Part shown: piece after piece, positions 1 through 6,369 of the stretch | Layout of the letters: the number at the start of each line of letters is the position of its first letter | How positions within the stretch are numbered: the stretch's first letter is position 1 | Origin: Verrucomicrobiota bacterium | Lineage (GTDB): Bacteria; Verrucomicrobiota; Verrucomicrobiia; Opitutales; Opitutaceae | NCBI GenBank assembly: GCA_030832235.1 | Contig: JAURJO010000349.1 | Span: forward strand, 1 to 15,613 | Direction of reading: 5' to 3' | Length of the DNA: 15,613 nt | Notes under the pieces: generated by a model | Databases searched by the model: none | Told to the model about the DNA's origin: nothing | Seen by the model: the letters and a program-made list of their open reading frames with translations, nothing else | Program-made: the position numbers and the translations under genes

Positions 1-316
1 CGGAGGGGGCGGTTGGAGCGGGATCCATCAACGCGCGGTTCACGTAGATCACGATGCGCGGCGCGCCGTCGGTCTTGTAAACGCGCCGGAACCCCTCGAG
101 CACGCCCTCGGCGTTCTGCCGCGAAACGAGCGTGTCGGGTGACGGCGGGAAAACCCGCTGGCCTTGGTTTGCCCGCGGGATCTCCGGCGAAGGCAACCGA
201 ACCGGAGCCTGTGCCACCGGCGGCGGCACGGGCGCGGCGTCGCGGGACTCCTGCGCCGGCAGGGTCGCGGAAAGGAACAGGGCGCCGAGCGGAACGAGCC
301 TGAGAGTTGTTTTCAT
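1..316 (-). CDS. Secreted hypothetical protein, N-terminal part (runs off the window)
   Basis: Partial gene; only about 105 N-terminal residues are visible and the rest lies beyond base 1. It starts at the ATG read from 316-314. The protein begins with MKTTLRLVPLGALFLSATLPAQ, a typical Sec signal peptide with a likely cleavage after LPA. A Pro/Ala-rich linker of about 40 residues follows, then a more structured-looking segment containing GVLEGFRRVYKTDGAPRI and IVIYVNR. I do not recognise the family. It lies about 19 bp after the YcfL-like gene on the same strand, so it is probably the last visible member of the lpoB-COG3014-ycfL operon and works in the envelope; that is inferred from context only. 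There is no lipobox cysteine, unlike its three upstream neighbours, so a soluble periplasmic or surface protein is likely. No Shine-Dalgarno sequence precedes the start. Confidence 0.7.
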   Translation of the reverse strand, partial: MKTTLRLVPLGALFLSATLPAQESRDAAPVPPPVAQAPVRLPSPEIPRANQGQRVFPPSPDTLVSRQNAEGVLEGFRRVYKTDGAPRIVIYVNRALMDPAPTAPS

Positions 317-335
317 GGCGGGTGGCACCGCGGGT

Positions 336-755
336 TCAGCGCGCCTGGCGGACGCGCACGGTGTAACGCTTCGCCGCGGTGTTCATCGCTGTGAAGCGCA
401 CCGCTTCCGTCGCGTACTCGGAAAGGATCAGCGTCTGCCACGGGGTCTCGTCACCCGTCGAGAATCCTTGGGCGTCCTTGAACACGCAGTTGATCTGGAC
501 CTGGATGCGGCGGTTCTCGCGGTTCTTCACGTTGGCCACGACCTCCAAACGGCCGTCGGACAGCGGCACCTCCTGCACGCCGGTGCACGTGACGGAATTC
601 TGGGCGGCCTGGTCGAGCAGCACGAAACGATCGGTGTTCTCGAGTGTGAACTTGGTCGTGTCGAGCGGCGGGAAGGGGCCGGTCTCGCCGACGCAGCCGG
701 TCAGGACGAGCGCGGCCATGGCGGCGGCGATGGTGGGGACGAGGGAGGGTTTCAT
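336..755 (-). CDS. YcfL-like lipoprotein (COG5633 / DUF1425 type)
   Basis: The protein has 139 residues and starts at the ATG at 755-753. It has a lipoprotein signal peptide ending in VLTGC, with the lipidated cysteine at about residue 21. The remainder looks like a compact beta-sandwich domain with the features of YcfL proteins: a central stretch on added strength of interactions (EVVANVKNRENRRIQVQINC) followed by GFSTGDETPWQTLIL and a C-terminal half ending in YTVRVRQAR. E. coli YcfL is a lipoprotein of unknown function encoded directly beside lpoB, and the same pairing is seen here. The gene lies 35 bp downstream of the COG3014-type gene. It is most likely an outer-membrane-anchored periplasmic protein that acts alongside the LpoB-like protein; the molecular role is unknown. 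The family call rests on recalled sequence character and on gene order, which support each other. Confidence 0.78.
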   Translation of the reverse strand: MKPSLVPTIAAAMAALVLTGCVGETGPFPPLDTTKFTLENTDRFVLLDQAAQNSVTCTGVQEVPLSDGRLEVVANVKNRENRRIQVQINCVFKDAQGFSTGDETPWQTLILSEYATEAVRFTAMNTAAKRYTVRVRQAR

Positions 756-790
756 GGTGCGGTGCGCGGGACAGGAAATGAGACTGCAGT

Positions 791-1993
791 TCAGCGGGTA
801 AGTTCGCTCAAAATGACGACCGTGTCTCGATCGCTCTCCGCGACCTCGAATGAGACGGTTCGGGTGCGCGCGGTGAGCACCTGCCCCTGACGGTCAAGGA
901 ACTCAAGTCGCCCGGAGTGGGCGCCCGGCGGCAAACGCAGGGCGGCGAAACTCAGACGCTGGGGTAGGTTGCCCCATTGGCGCGTGTCGGCTTCCGGGCG
1001 AGTGGCGGCCGAGACGACCTTGCCGATGACTCCGATTACGCCGAGCCCGAGGGCGGCCGCGCCGGCGTCATCGCTGTCGCGTCCGCGCCGCTCACGGCGT
1101 CGCGCCTCATCGCTCGCGATGACCGCGCCGGCGAGGGCGACGTCGCTCGCGGCGTCCACCCCCGCCTTGAAAACCGCCTTGTTGCCGAGGATGTGATCCA
1201 TCACCCGGATCCCCCGCGTCACCGCCTGGTAACCCAGATCATCGTAGGCGGGGAGCGGCACGACCTTCCGCCCGTCATCGAGGATCAGCCGCGCGGAGCG
1301 GGAGGGCGAATCCTCCACGTGGAAGCGGAGCTGCTCACCATAGGATCCGGCGGCGTACTTGCGCGGTCCGTGTCCGTACTCCGCGAAGAACAAAACGTTG
1401 GCGGCGGTATTGTAGTCCGGCAGCGGCCGTTTTTCCCCCGCGTGGGCGCGGGCGCGCGCCAGCGCCGCGGAACCGTCGCCCTGCAGCTTCGCCGTCGCGA
1501 GGCCCTCGAGGTAGTCGAGCAGCACGTAATCGGCGTCGTACTTTTCCTCCGCCGTTCCCGCATCGATGAAGCTGCCGGAGCGGAAACAGGCGCGCGCGTT
1601 GTCGGCCTCGCCGTCGCGCCAGTACAGTATTCCGCGGTAATAGTACGCCATCACGCGCTCGTACGGTTCACCGATGAAGATCTTGGAGCCTTCGGCGGAG
1701 AACAGACCGCGAGCCCGCGCGGCATCGGCGTCGTTGGCGATGATGCCGCCGATGCGCGCGATGGCCTCGTCGAGGCGCGCCTTCGCCGCGTCGTACCGCC
1801 CGGCGCGCAACGCCTTCGCCCCGTCCCGGTAGGCGTGGAGCACCCGGTCGCGCTCGGGCACCTCCGCCGCGCCACGTGTTGTGGACGCCCCGGCCCGCGG
1901 TTCACCGGGCGGCGTCGCGCAGGAGACGAGCAACAGGCAGAGCGCGGCCGCCGGGAGGACGCGGTGGCGCGGCGATGACACCGGCACGGCCAA
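791..1993 (-). CDS. COG3014-family lipoprotein with TPR-like repeats
   Basis: The protein has about 400 residues. The signal peptide ends in LLLVSC (Cys about 25), so it should be a lipoprotein. Two TPR-like helical pairs are visible: HAYRDGAKALRAGRYDAAKA (about residues 49-70) and RVMAYYYRGILYWRDGEADN (about 113-135). The middle contains NTAANVLFFAEYGHGP, and the C-terminal part has a beta-rich segment with DTRQWGNLPQRLSFAALRLP, which I associate with the uncharacterised COG3014 family. That family is commonly found with LpoB (COG3417) and YcfL (COG5633), exactly as here. The start is uncertain: TTG at 1993 begins 4 bp after the lpoB stop, and in-frame GTG codons at 1987 and 1981 are alternatives; all keep the signal peptide. 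Function is unknown; a role as scaffold in peptidoglycan or envelope assembly is inferred from neighbours only. Confidence 0.75.
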   Translation of the reverse strand: MAVPVSSPRHRVLPAAALCLLLVSCATPPGEPRAGASTTRGAAEVPERDRVLHAYRDGAKALRAGRYDAAKARLDEAIARIGGIIANDADAARARGLFSAEGSKIFIGEPYERVMAYYYRGILYWRDGEADNARACFRSGSFIDAGTAEEKYDADYVLLDYLEGLATAKLQGDGSAALARARAHAGEKRPLPDYNTAANVLFFAEYGHGPRKYAAGSYGEQLRFHVEDSPSRSARLILDDGRKVVPLPAYDDLGYQAVTRGIRVMDHILGNKAVFKAGVDAASDVALAGAVIASDEARRRERRGRDSDDAGAAALGLGVIGVIGKVVSAATRPEADTRQWGNLPQRLSFAALRLPPGAHSGRLEFLDRQGQVLTARTRTVSFEVAESDRDTVVILSELTR

Positions 1994-1997
1994 GGGA

Positions 1998-2633
1998 TCA
2001 GCGGTAGGCCGCGTCCTCGAGGCCCTGCTTTTTGATCTCGGCGACGTCCTCCCAGACGATGCGGCTCGTGCGGGCGTCGGTGAGACGGAAGCTGTAGAGG
2101 ATGTAATCGCTGGTGCCGGCGCTGGTGCGCGTGGACATACCCTCGAGCTTTCCGGTTAGGAAGTAATCAGCGCCGCCGAACTCGACCGCGTTGGGATCGG
2201 AACTCGCGGTGACCTGACCCGAACGCTTCAACTCCCGCTCGCGCTGGAGGGTGCGCATCATCTCGCGGTCGAGAAAGCTCACCTGGCCGGCAGCCTTGGA
2301 GTTCAGCTGGGTGCGGAGGCGCGTGAGGAAGATGTCCTTGTTGATCGGGAAACGGGTGTTGTTGACGACGGGCTCCAGCACGACGCTGGGCGGCGTCTGC
2401 GCCCGCGCGATCTGCGGGATGCCGAGGATACTGCGCGCCATGCGGTCGGTGACCGTCACGAGATCCTGCGACTCGATGCCCGTGCCAGCCACGAACCCGC
2501 GCTCGTCCGGCCGCATCTCGGTCACCGGCACGCCGGAGGGGTTTTTCACTCCCTCGGTGGTGGCGCAGCCGGCGAGGAAGAGGCCGCCGGCCGCGGAAAC
2601 GGCGAGGAGGAGACGGGAATTCACGGTCGTCAT
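1998..2633 (-). CDS. lpoB: LpoB-like lipoprotein, putative penicillin-binding protein activator
   Basis: The protein has 211 residues, close to E. coli LpoB (about 213). The chosen ATG at 2633 gives a clean lipoprotein signal, MTTVNSRLLLAVSAAGGLFL followed by AGC (Cys 23); the in-frame GTG at 2678 would only add 15 residues that spoil the signal. After a short linker comes a globular alpha/beta domain with LpoB hallmarks: a segment with PPSVVLEPVVNNTRFPINKD (residues about 79-98), then the helix LTRLRTQLNSKAAGQVSFLD, EFGGADYFLTGKLEGM, and a final SFRLTDARTSRIVWEDVAEI. In E. coli, LpoB sits in the outer membrane, spans the periplasm and stimulates the glycan polymerase/transpeptidase PBP1b. 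Whether that partner exists here cannot be seen in the window. The gene leads a tight lpoB-COG3014-ycfL array, with the next start only 4 bp away. Confidence 0.85.
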   Translation of the reverse strand: MTTVNSRLLLAVSAAGGLFLAGCATTEGVKNPSGVPVTEMRPDERGFVAGTGIESQDLVTVTDRMARSILGIPQIARAQTPPSVVLEPVVNNTRFPINKDIFLTRLRTQLNSKAAGQVSFLDREMMRTLQRERELKRSGQVTASSDPNAVEFGGADYFLTGKLEGMSTRTSAGTSDYILYSFRLTDARTSRIVWEDVAEIKKQGLEDAAYR

Positions 2634-2703
2634 GGTTGGGAACAGAGGAAAGGACGCGGCAGCCGCGGGCAAAGTCACAGCGGAGGCCGGAAATCGATTG
2701 GAC

Positions 2704-3324
2704 TTAGCGGCCGAAAAGGCTGTTGACCGCGCTCATGGGTGAGGCGCCGTAGTCGTTGTTGATGATCGTGACCTGGGGCGGGGGCGACCCGGCGGGAGCG
2801 GCCGCGGCAGTCTGAGCCGGAGCATAGACAACCGTCGAAGCGGGAGCGCGGACCTGAGCCTCTCGCGCACGCTCGGCGTCGACCACGGAGCCAATCAGCA
2901 GTCCGGCGCCGGCACCCCACGCGGCACCACGCCAACCGCTGTGCCCGAAGGTTCCGCTGTTGTTGCCGATGATGCCGCCTGCCAGGGCCCCCAGCAGCAT
3001 TCCGGATGAAGCCACGGAGGCGGGCGCATAGACCCCGTAATAAGGATAATCGACGCCGTAGCCCGGATAGTAACCGTAGGCGTAACCTGGAGAGTACCCG
3101 TAAGTGTAACCTGGTGCGAAGTAGCCGTAGCCGAATCCGACCACTCGCCCGGCATGGCGCGGATGCTCATGCCAACGCGATGGCGGCGCCGGACGGTGCT
3201 CGCCGCGCGGCACCCCCCGCGGGGCGTCAACCGGACCGGGACGGCTACCGCCGGGCCGGAGGATTTCCGCCTGAACGGGAGCGACCAGCGCCAGGGTGAT
3301 CAGAACGGTGACGGGGGTCTTCAT
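2704..3324 (-). CDS. Exported glycine-zipper protein with a Tyr/Gly-rich repeat tract
   Basis: The protein has 206 residues from the ATG at 3324. Residues 1-19 (MKTPVTVLITLALVAPVQA) form a Sec signal peptide. Residues 62-100 are a low-complexity tract of Tyr and Gly with recurring PGY and YGY units. Residues 109-148 form a two-part glycine zipper (LLGALAGGIIG and WGAGAGLLIGSVVD) of the kind found in outer-membrane-inserting glycine-zipper 2TM proteins. The C-terminus, with VTIINNDYGASPMSAVNSLF, is distinct and looks conserved, but I cannot assign it. The gene ends 70 bp before lpoB on the same strand, so it may head the same transcript. An envelope or outer-membrane structural role is likely; the exact function is unknown. 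An in-frame extension upstream to 3801 overlaps the divergent gene and would hide the signal peptide, so I reject it. Confidence 0.82.
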   Translation of the reverse strand: MKTPVTVLITLALVAPVQAEILRPGGSRPGPVDAPRGVPRGEHRPAPPSRWHEHPRHAGRVVGFGYGYFAPGYTYGYSPGYAYGYYPGYGVDYPYYGVYAPASVASSGMLLGALAGGIIGNNSGTFGHSGWRGAAWGAGAGLLIGSVVDAERAREAQVRAPASTVVYAPAQTAAAAPAGSPPPQVTIINNDYGASPMSAVNSLFGR

Positions 3325-3337
3325 GGGTCTGCAGCAA

Positions 3338-3350
3338 CGTGTCCGACACG
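3338..3350. promoter_or_regulatory. 13-nt inverted repeat in divergent intergenic region
   Basis: CGTGTC and GACACG form a perfect inverted repeat around one central base. It lies in the 112-bp space between the glycine-zipper gene and the beta-propeller gene, 13 bp upstream of the former's ATG. It could be an operator or a small leader hairpin; chance is also possible in DNA this rich in GC. No clear -10/-35 pair was found for either gene. Confidence 0.3.
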
Positions 3351-3436
3351 AAGGACCCCGCAAGGTTTCCAATGAATTCAACGGCATCCGCGCCGTTGAC
3401 GTCCTCCTTCGCGGCAAACTCTCTCCAGCCACCCCC

Positions 3437-4969
3437 ATGAGCCGAACCACCCCGCCACCGAAGCGCCGGCCCAAGGCTGCCGGCCGTCTCCGTCGTCGCG
3501 CCGCAGGGGTCCTCGCACTGGCGCTGCTCGCGACCGACACCTCCCGGATTGTCGCGGCCGGCAAGGTTTTCACCGATCCCGCGCCGCCGGCGTTTGAAGC
3601 CCGCCCGACGCCCGTGGCGACCGCACCGAATGAAAATCCCGAGGCCACCGCGCACGCCTCGCCACGGGCCTTGGCAGCGGGGGCACGCACGTCGGAATGG
3701 CCCAACTTCCTCGGGCCCACGCACAACCTTACCTCCGAGGAAACCCGCCTGCGCCGCGAGTTTCCCGCCGGCGGCCTCACCCCGGTCTGGGAGATGCGCA
3801 AGGGAGAGGGCTTCGCGTCACCGGTGGTGGTCGGCGAGCGACTGGTGCTCTTCCACCGCGTCGGATCCGAGGAGATAGTCGACTGCCTGCACGCCGTCGA
3901 CGGGCGCCGCTTCTGGCAAGTGAAGTACCCGACGGCCTACCGCGATCGCTACGGCTACAACCCCGGTCCGCGCGCCAGTCCAGCGATCGCCGGCGGACGG
4001 GTCTTCACGTTCGGCGCCGAGGGGCGGCTGCACTGCATCGACCTCGCGTCCGGGCGCGTGAACTGGCGACGCGATCTCCATGGCGAATTCGGCATCAAGC
4101 AGAACTTCTTCGGGGTCGGAGCGAGCCCGCTCGTGGCCGGCGACGTCGTCATCGTGCAGTTGGGCGCGCCGGGAGGACCGGGCGTGGCGGCGTTCGACGT
4201 CACCACGGGGCGGATGCGGTGGGGCACCGAGACGGAATGGGGCGCGAGCTATGCATCACCCGTCCCCGCCCGGCTGCACGGACGCGAGCGGGTGCTCGTC
4301 TTCGCCGGCGGCGAAAGCCGGCCTCCCACCGGCGGTCTGCTGTGCCTCGACCCGGCGACCGGCGCGGCCGATTTCCGCTTCCCGTGGCGCGGCACACGCT
4401 ATGAGTCCGTCAACGCCGCCTCGCCCGTCGTGCTGGGCGACCGGGTGCTCGTGGCCGAATGCTACGGGTCCGGCGGGGTGCTGGTGGAGGCGCGGGCCGA
4501 CGGCACGGCGGACGCGGTTTGGAAGAACCCGACTTTCGGCATGCATTTCATGTCGGCACTCCGGCTTGGCGAACATCTCTACGGCATCCACGGCCACGGC
4601 CCGCAGGACGCGGAGCTCGTGTGCGTCGAGGTGGCGACCGGACGAGAAGTCTGGCGCGACCAACCCTTGTGGACGGAAACCGTGCGCGAGCCGCGAGGCC
4701 CGCGCGAAATCCGCACCGGGACGTTCCGCGCTTTCCTGCTGGCGGTCGACGGCCAGGTGCTGGCGCTGGGAGAGTTCGGTCACCTCGTGCGGCTCGACCT
4801 CTCGCCGAAAGGCGTGCGCGTCCTCGAACGCGCATGGCTCTTCGCGGCCACGGAAACCTGGACCCCTCCTGCGCTCAGCCGCGGCCTACTCTACGTCTGC
4901 CAGAACACCCGCGACGCCCTGCACGGCACTACGCCGCGCCTGCTTTGTTACGACCTGCGCGGGGAGTAG
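3437..4969 (+). CDS. Secreted PQQ-like beta-propeller repeat protein
   Basis: The protein has 510 residues. The chosen ATG at 3437 starts MSRTTPPPKRRPKAAGRLRR, a very basic n-region followed by the hydrophobic GVLALALLATDTSRIVAAG, which fits a Sec signal or anchor. A Pro/Ala-rich linker leads to WPNFLGP at about residues 88-94, the motif that commonly opens the PQQ-like propellers of Verrucomicrobiota and Planctomycetota. Repeated blades show the pattern of SP(V/A)V..GDRV followed by D..TG...W, for example ASPAIAGGRVFTFGAEGRLH, LHCIDLASGRVNWRRDL and AFDVTTGRMRWGTE. I see no separate catalytic dehydrogenase features, so real cofactor binding is doubtful; protein or polymer binding is as plausible. 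Longer starts from 3296 overlap the divergent gene and lack a signal peptide. It stands alone on its strand, followed by a 500-bp repeat region. Confidence 0.83.
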   Translation: MSRTTPPPKRRPKAAGRLRRRAAGVLALALLATDTSRIVAAGKVFTDPAPPAFEARPTPVATAPNENPEATAHASPRALAAGARTSEWPNFLGPTHNLTSEETRLRREFPAGGLTPVWEMRKGEGFASPVVVGERLVLFHRVGSEEIVDCLHAVDGRRFWQVKYPTAYRDRYGYNPGPRASPAIAGGRVFTFGAEGRLHCIDLASGRVNWRRDLHGEFGIKQNFFGVGASPLVAGDVVIVQLGAPGGPGVAAFDVTTGRMRWGTETEWGASYASPVPARLHGRERVLVFAGGESRPPTGGLLCLDPATGAADFRFPWRGTRYESVNAASPVVLGDRVLVAECYGSGGVLVEARADGTADAVWKNPTFGMHFMSALRLGEHLYGIHGHGPQDAELVCVEVATGREVWRDQPLWTETVREPRGPREIRTGTFRAFLLAVDGQVLALGEFGHLVRLDLSPKGVRVLERAWLFAATETWTPPALSRGLLYVCQNTRDALHGTTPRLLCYDLRGE

Positions 4970-5020
4970 GTTGTGTTGGGAATGGCACCACCGGGCCATT
5001 TCACCACGCAGGGAGAAGAC

Positions 5021-5065
5021 ATGGGAGACGGGTGAGACGTGGAAGACACGGGAGACTGGGAACAC
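5021..5065. repeat. Five imperfect 9-nt tandem repeats
   Basis: Consecutive 9-mers read ATGGGAGAC, GGGTGAGAC, GTGGAAGAC, ACGGGAGAC and TGGGAACAC; the preceding GGGAGAAGAC (5011-5020) may be a sixth, decayed unit. The tract is strongly purine-rich on the plus strand and lies about 50 bp after the beta-propeller stop codon. It looks like a small minisatellite whose copy number could vary. Confidence 0.65.
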
Positions 5066-5176
5066 CGAATCTCCGCGGCCTCTGCGGCCTGCTGCTCCAA
5101 ACCGGCCAACAGGAGCAAACGGAGAAGAATACGACGCCTTCCGAAGAGCCTTCGGCCGTCGAGTCAGCGGTATTCT

Positions 5177-5195
5177 CCGGGGCAAACAGCCCCGG
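5177..5195 (+). terminator. Hairpin, possible terminator or repeat-encoded stem-loop
   Basis: CCGGGGC and GCCCCGG form a perfect 7-bp stem with the loop AAACA. There is no following T-run, so it is not a classical intrinsic terminator. The right arm continues as CCCCGGCTACA (5190-5200), which recurs at 14791-14801 in another hairpin, so it is more likely a folded repeat module than a dedicated terminator. Confidence 0.4.
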
Positions 5196-5475
5196 CTACA
5201 CCGAACGATGTTGCTCACGAAGTTCTTGCTGTAGCCGCAGGTGTTTACCCGCCGCAGTGTCGGCGCACGCAGGCCCCATTCCGTCATTTCGGACCGCGGA
5301 GCTGGGTTTCTCCGGATCCGCGCCCATCCGTGTTCATCCGTGGTTGAACACGGCTTGGTGGTTTGAAACCTCCTCGTGCTTCTCCGCGGTACCGCTCGCC
5401 GCGGACGGCTTGGCGCTTTTCGCTTGGTCGCGCTCACACGCGGCCGCTACACCTTCGTTTCAACACGCCATCACC

Positions 5476-6363
5476 ATGAAGTTTCCCGATCGCTTCACCG
5501 TCATCTCCGACGAGGTCTCGCAGGACCTGCCCGACCTGATCCGTTTCGCCAAGGAGTTTGGCCTGCCCGGCTACGAGTTGCGCAGCATGTTCGGCCGGGC
5601 GTTCAAGGACCTCACCCCCGCCGACATCAAGGAGATCGCCAAGGTCGCCCGCGGCGAGGGTTGGCGGATCTTCGGCTGCTCGTCGCCGGTGTTCAAATGC
5701 GACATCGACGACGCGGCCGCGGTGCGCGCCCACCACGAGGAGTTCCGCCGCAGCCTCGGTGTGGCCCAGGAGCTGGGTTGCGACCTCGTCCGCGTGTTCA
5801 CCTTCCTGCGCCGGTCGGCGGCCGACAACGCCGCCCTCACCCCGCGCGTGGTGGAGCAACTGCTGAAACTCGACGCGATCGCCGCCGGCACGAAGGTGCG
5901 CATCGGCGTCGAGAACGAGCACAGCTGCATCCTTGGCTCGGCGCTGGAGGGCGCGGAGATCATCAACCGCCTGCCCGCCCCGCGCTTCGGGATCGTCTGG
6001 GACCCGTGCAACGTCCTTTACGTCCCGGGCGCGCCGCAGGACCCCACGGCGGGCTTCAACGCCATCAGCGGCCGCATCCACCACATCCACGTGAAGGACG
6101 CCCGTCGCGTCGCGCCGAAACCCGGCGCGTTGCAGGCGGTCGCGACCCCCGTGGGGCTCGGCGACGTCGGTTGGAAGGCGCATCTCGCGCAGATCCAGCG
6201 CAGCGGCTACGCCGGCAACTTCTCACTCGAGACACACTGGCGCGTCGTGCAGATCGACGAGAAGGACCTGCACCTTCCCGCCGGCTACGGGTTCTCCCGC
6301 GGCGGCATCGAGGCCTCGCGGGTGTGCCTGCACAACCTGCGCGAGCTGCTGCCCGCCGCCTGA
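5476..6363 (+). CDS. Sugar phosphate isomerase/epimerase (AP endonuclease 2-type TIM barrel)
   Basis: The protein has 295 residues from the ATG at 5476 and lacks a signal peptide, so it should be cytosolic. The fold is the metal-dependent xylose isomerase-like TIM barrel. The expected metal ligands are present in order: Glu146 in GVENEHS, Asp176 in IVWDPCN, His205 in HHIHVKD and Glu252 in SLETHWR. N-terminal ISDEVSQDLPDLIRFAKEFG and GYELRSM match the first strand and helix of the family. The substrate is not predictable; relatives isomerise or epimerise sugars, keto-sugars or inositol derivatives. The long in-frame upstream extension (from 4459) runs through the beta-propeller gene and the repeat region and is not credible. 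The gene ends only 6 bp from the end of the convergent esterase gene. No Shine-Dalgarno sequence precedes it. Confidence 0.88.
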   Translation: MKFPDRFTVISDEVSQDLPDLIRFAKEFGLPGYELRSMFGRAFKDLTPADIKEIAKVARGEGWRIFGCSSPVFKCDIDDAAAVRAHHEEFRRSLGVAQELGCDLVRVFTFLRRSAADNAALTPRVVEQLLKLDAIAAGTKVRIGVENEHSCILGSALEGAEIINRLPAPRFGIVWDPCNVLYVPGAPQDPTAGFNAISGRIHHIHVKDARRVAPKPGALQAVATPVGLGDVGWKAHLAQIQRSGYAGNFSLETHWRVVQIDEKDLHLPAGYGFSRGGIEASRVCLHNLRELLPAA

Positions 6364-6369
6364 ACCGGA

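Larger units (their letters stand above)
4970..5475. repeat. 506-bp non-coding stretch with mosaic interspersed repeats
   Basis: No credible gene lies here. The stretch is a patchwork of short modules: a 9-nt tandem array (5021-5065), CCTTCGGCCGTC (5149-5160), a hairpin ending in CCCCGGCTACA (5177-5200), CCGCGGAGCT (5294-5303), and a direct repeat of CATCCGTG (5325 and 5335) ending in CATCCGTGGTTG (5335-5346). Several of these modules recur in the intergenic region at 14641-14960 in the same order and orientation. The base composition is more mixed than in the flanking genes. Such degenerate, compound intergenic repeats are likely dispersed elsewhere in the genome, but that cannot be seen from this window. 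Confidence 0.7.

Noticed and set aside
1431..1440. Runs of T such as CCGTTTTTCC, and similar at 7491-7496, as terminators
   Set aside because: Both lie inside well-supported coding sequence (COG3014-type gene and CE15-like gene) without a proper stem.
977..1978. Plus-strand open frame of 333 codons opposite the COG3014-type gene
   Set aside because: Arg/Gly/Val-rich translation with no motif; the minus-strand frame has a lipobox and TPR-like repeats and fits the operon.
3296..3436. Longer N-terminus for the beta-propeller protein
   Set aside because: It overlaps the divergent gene's signal-peptide region and would bury the basic-hydrophobic export signal that starts at 3437.
5021..5065. CRISPR array
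   Set aside because: The 9-nt units are contiguous without spacers, and no cas gene is present.
4459..5475. In-frame extension of the first isomerase back through the repeat region
   Set aside because: It would read through the beta-propeller gene and non-coding repeats; the family fold starts right at the ATG at 5476.
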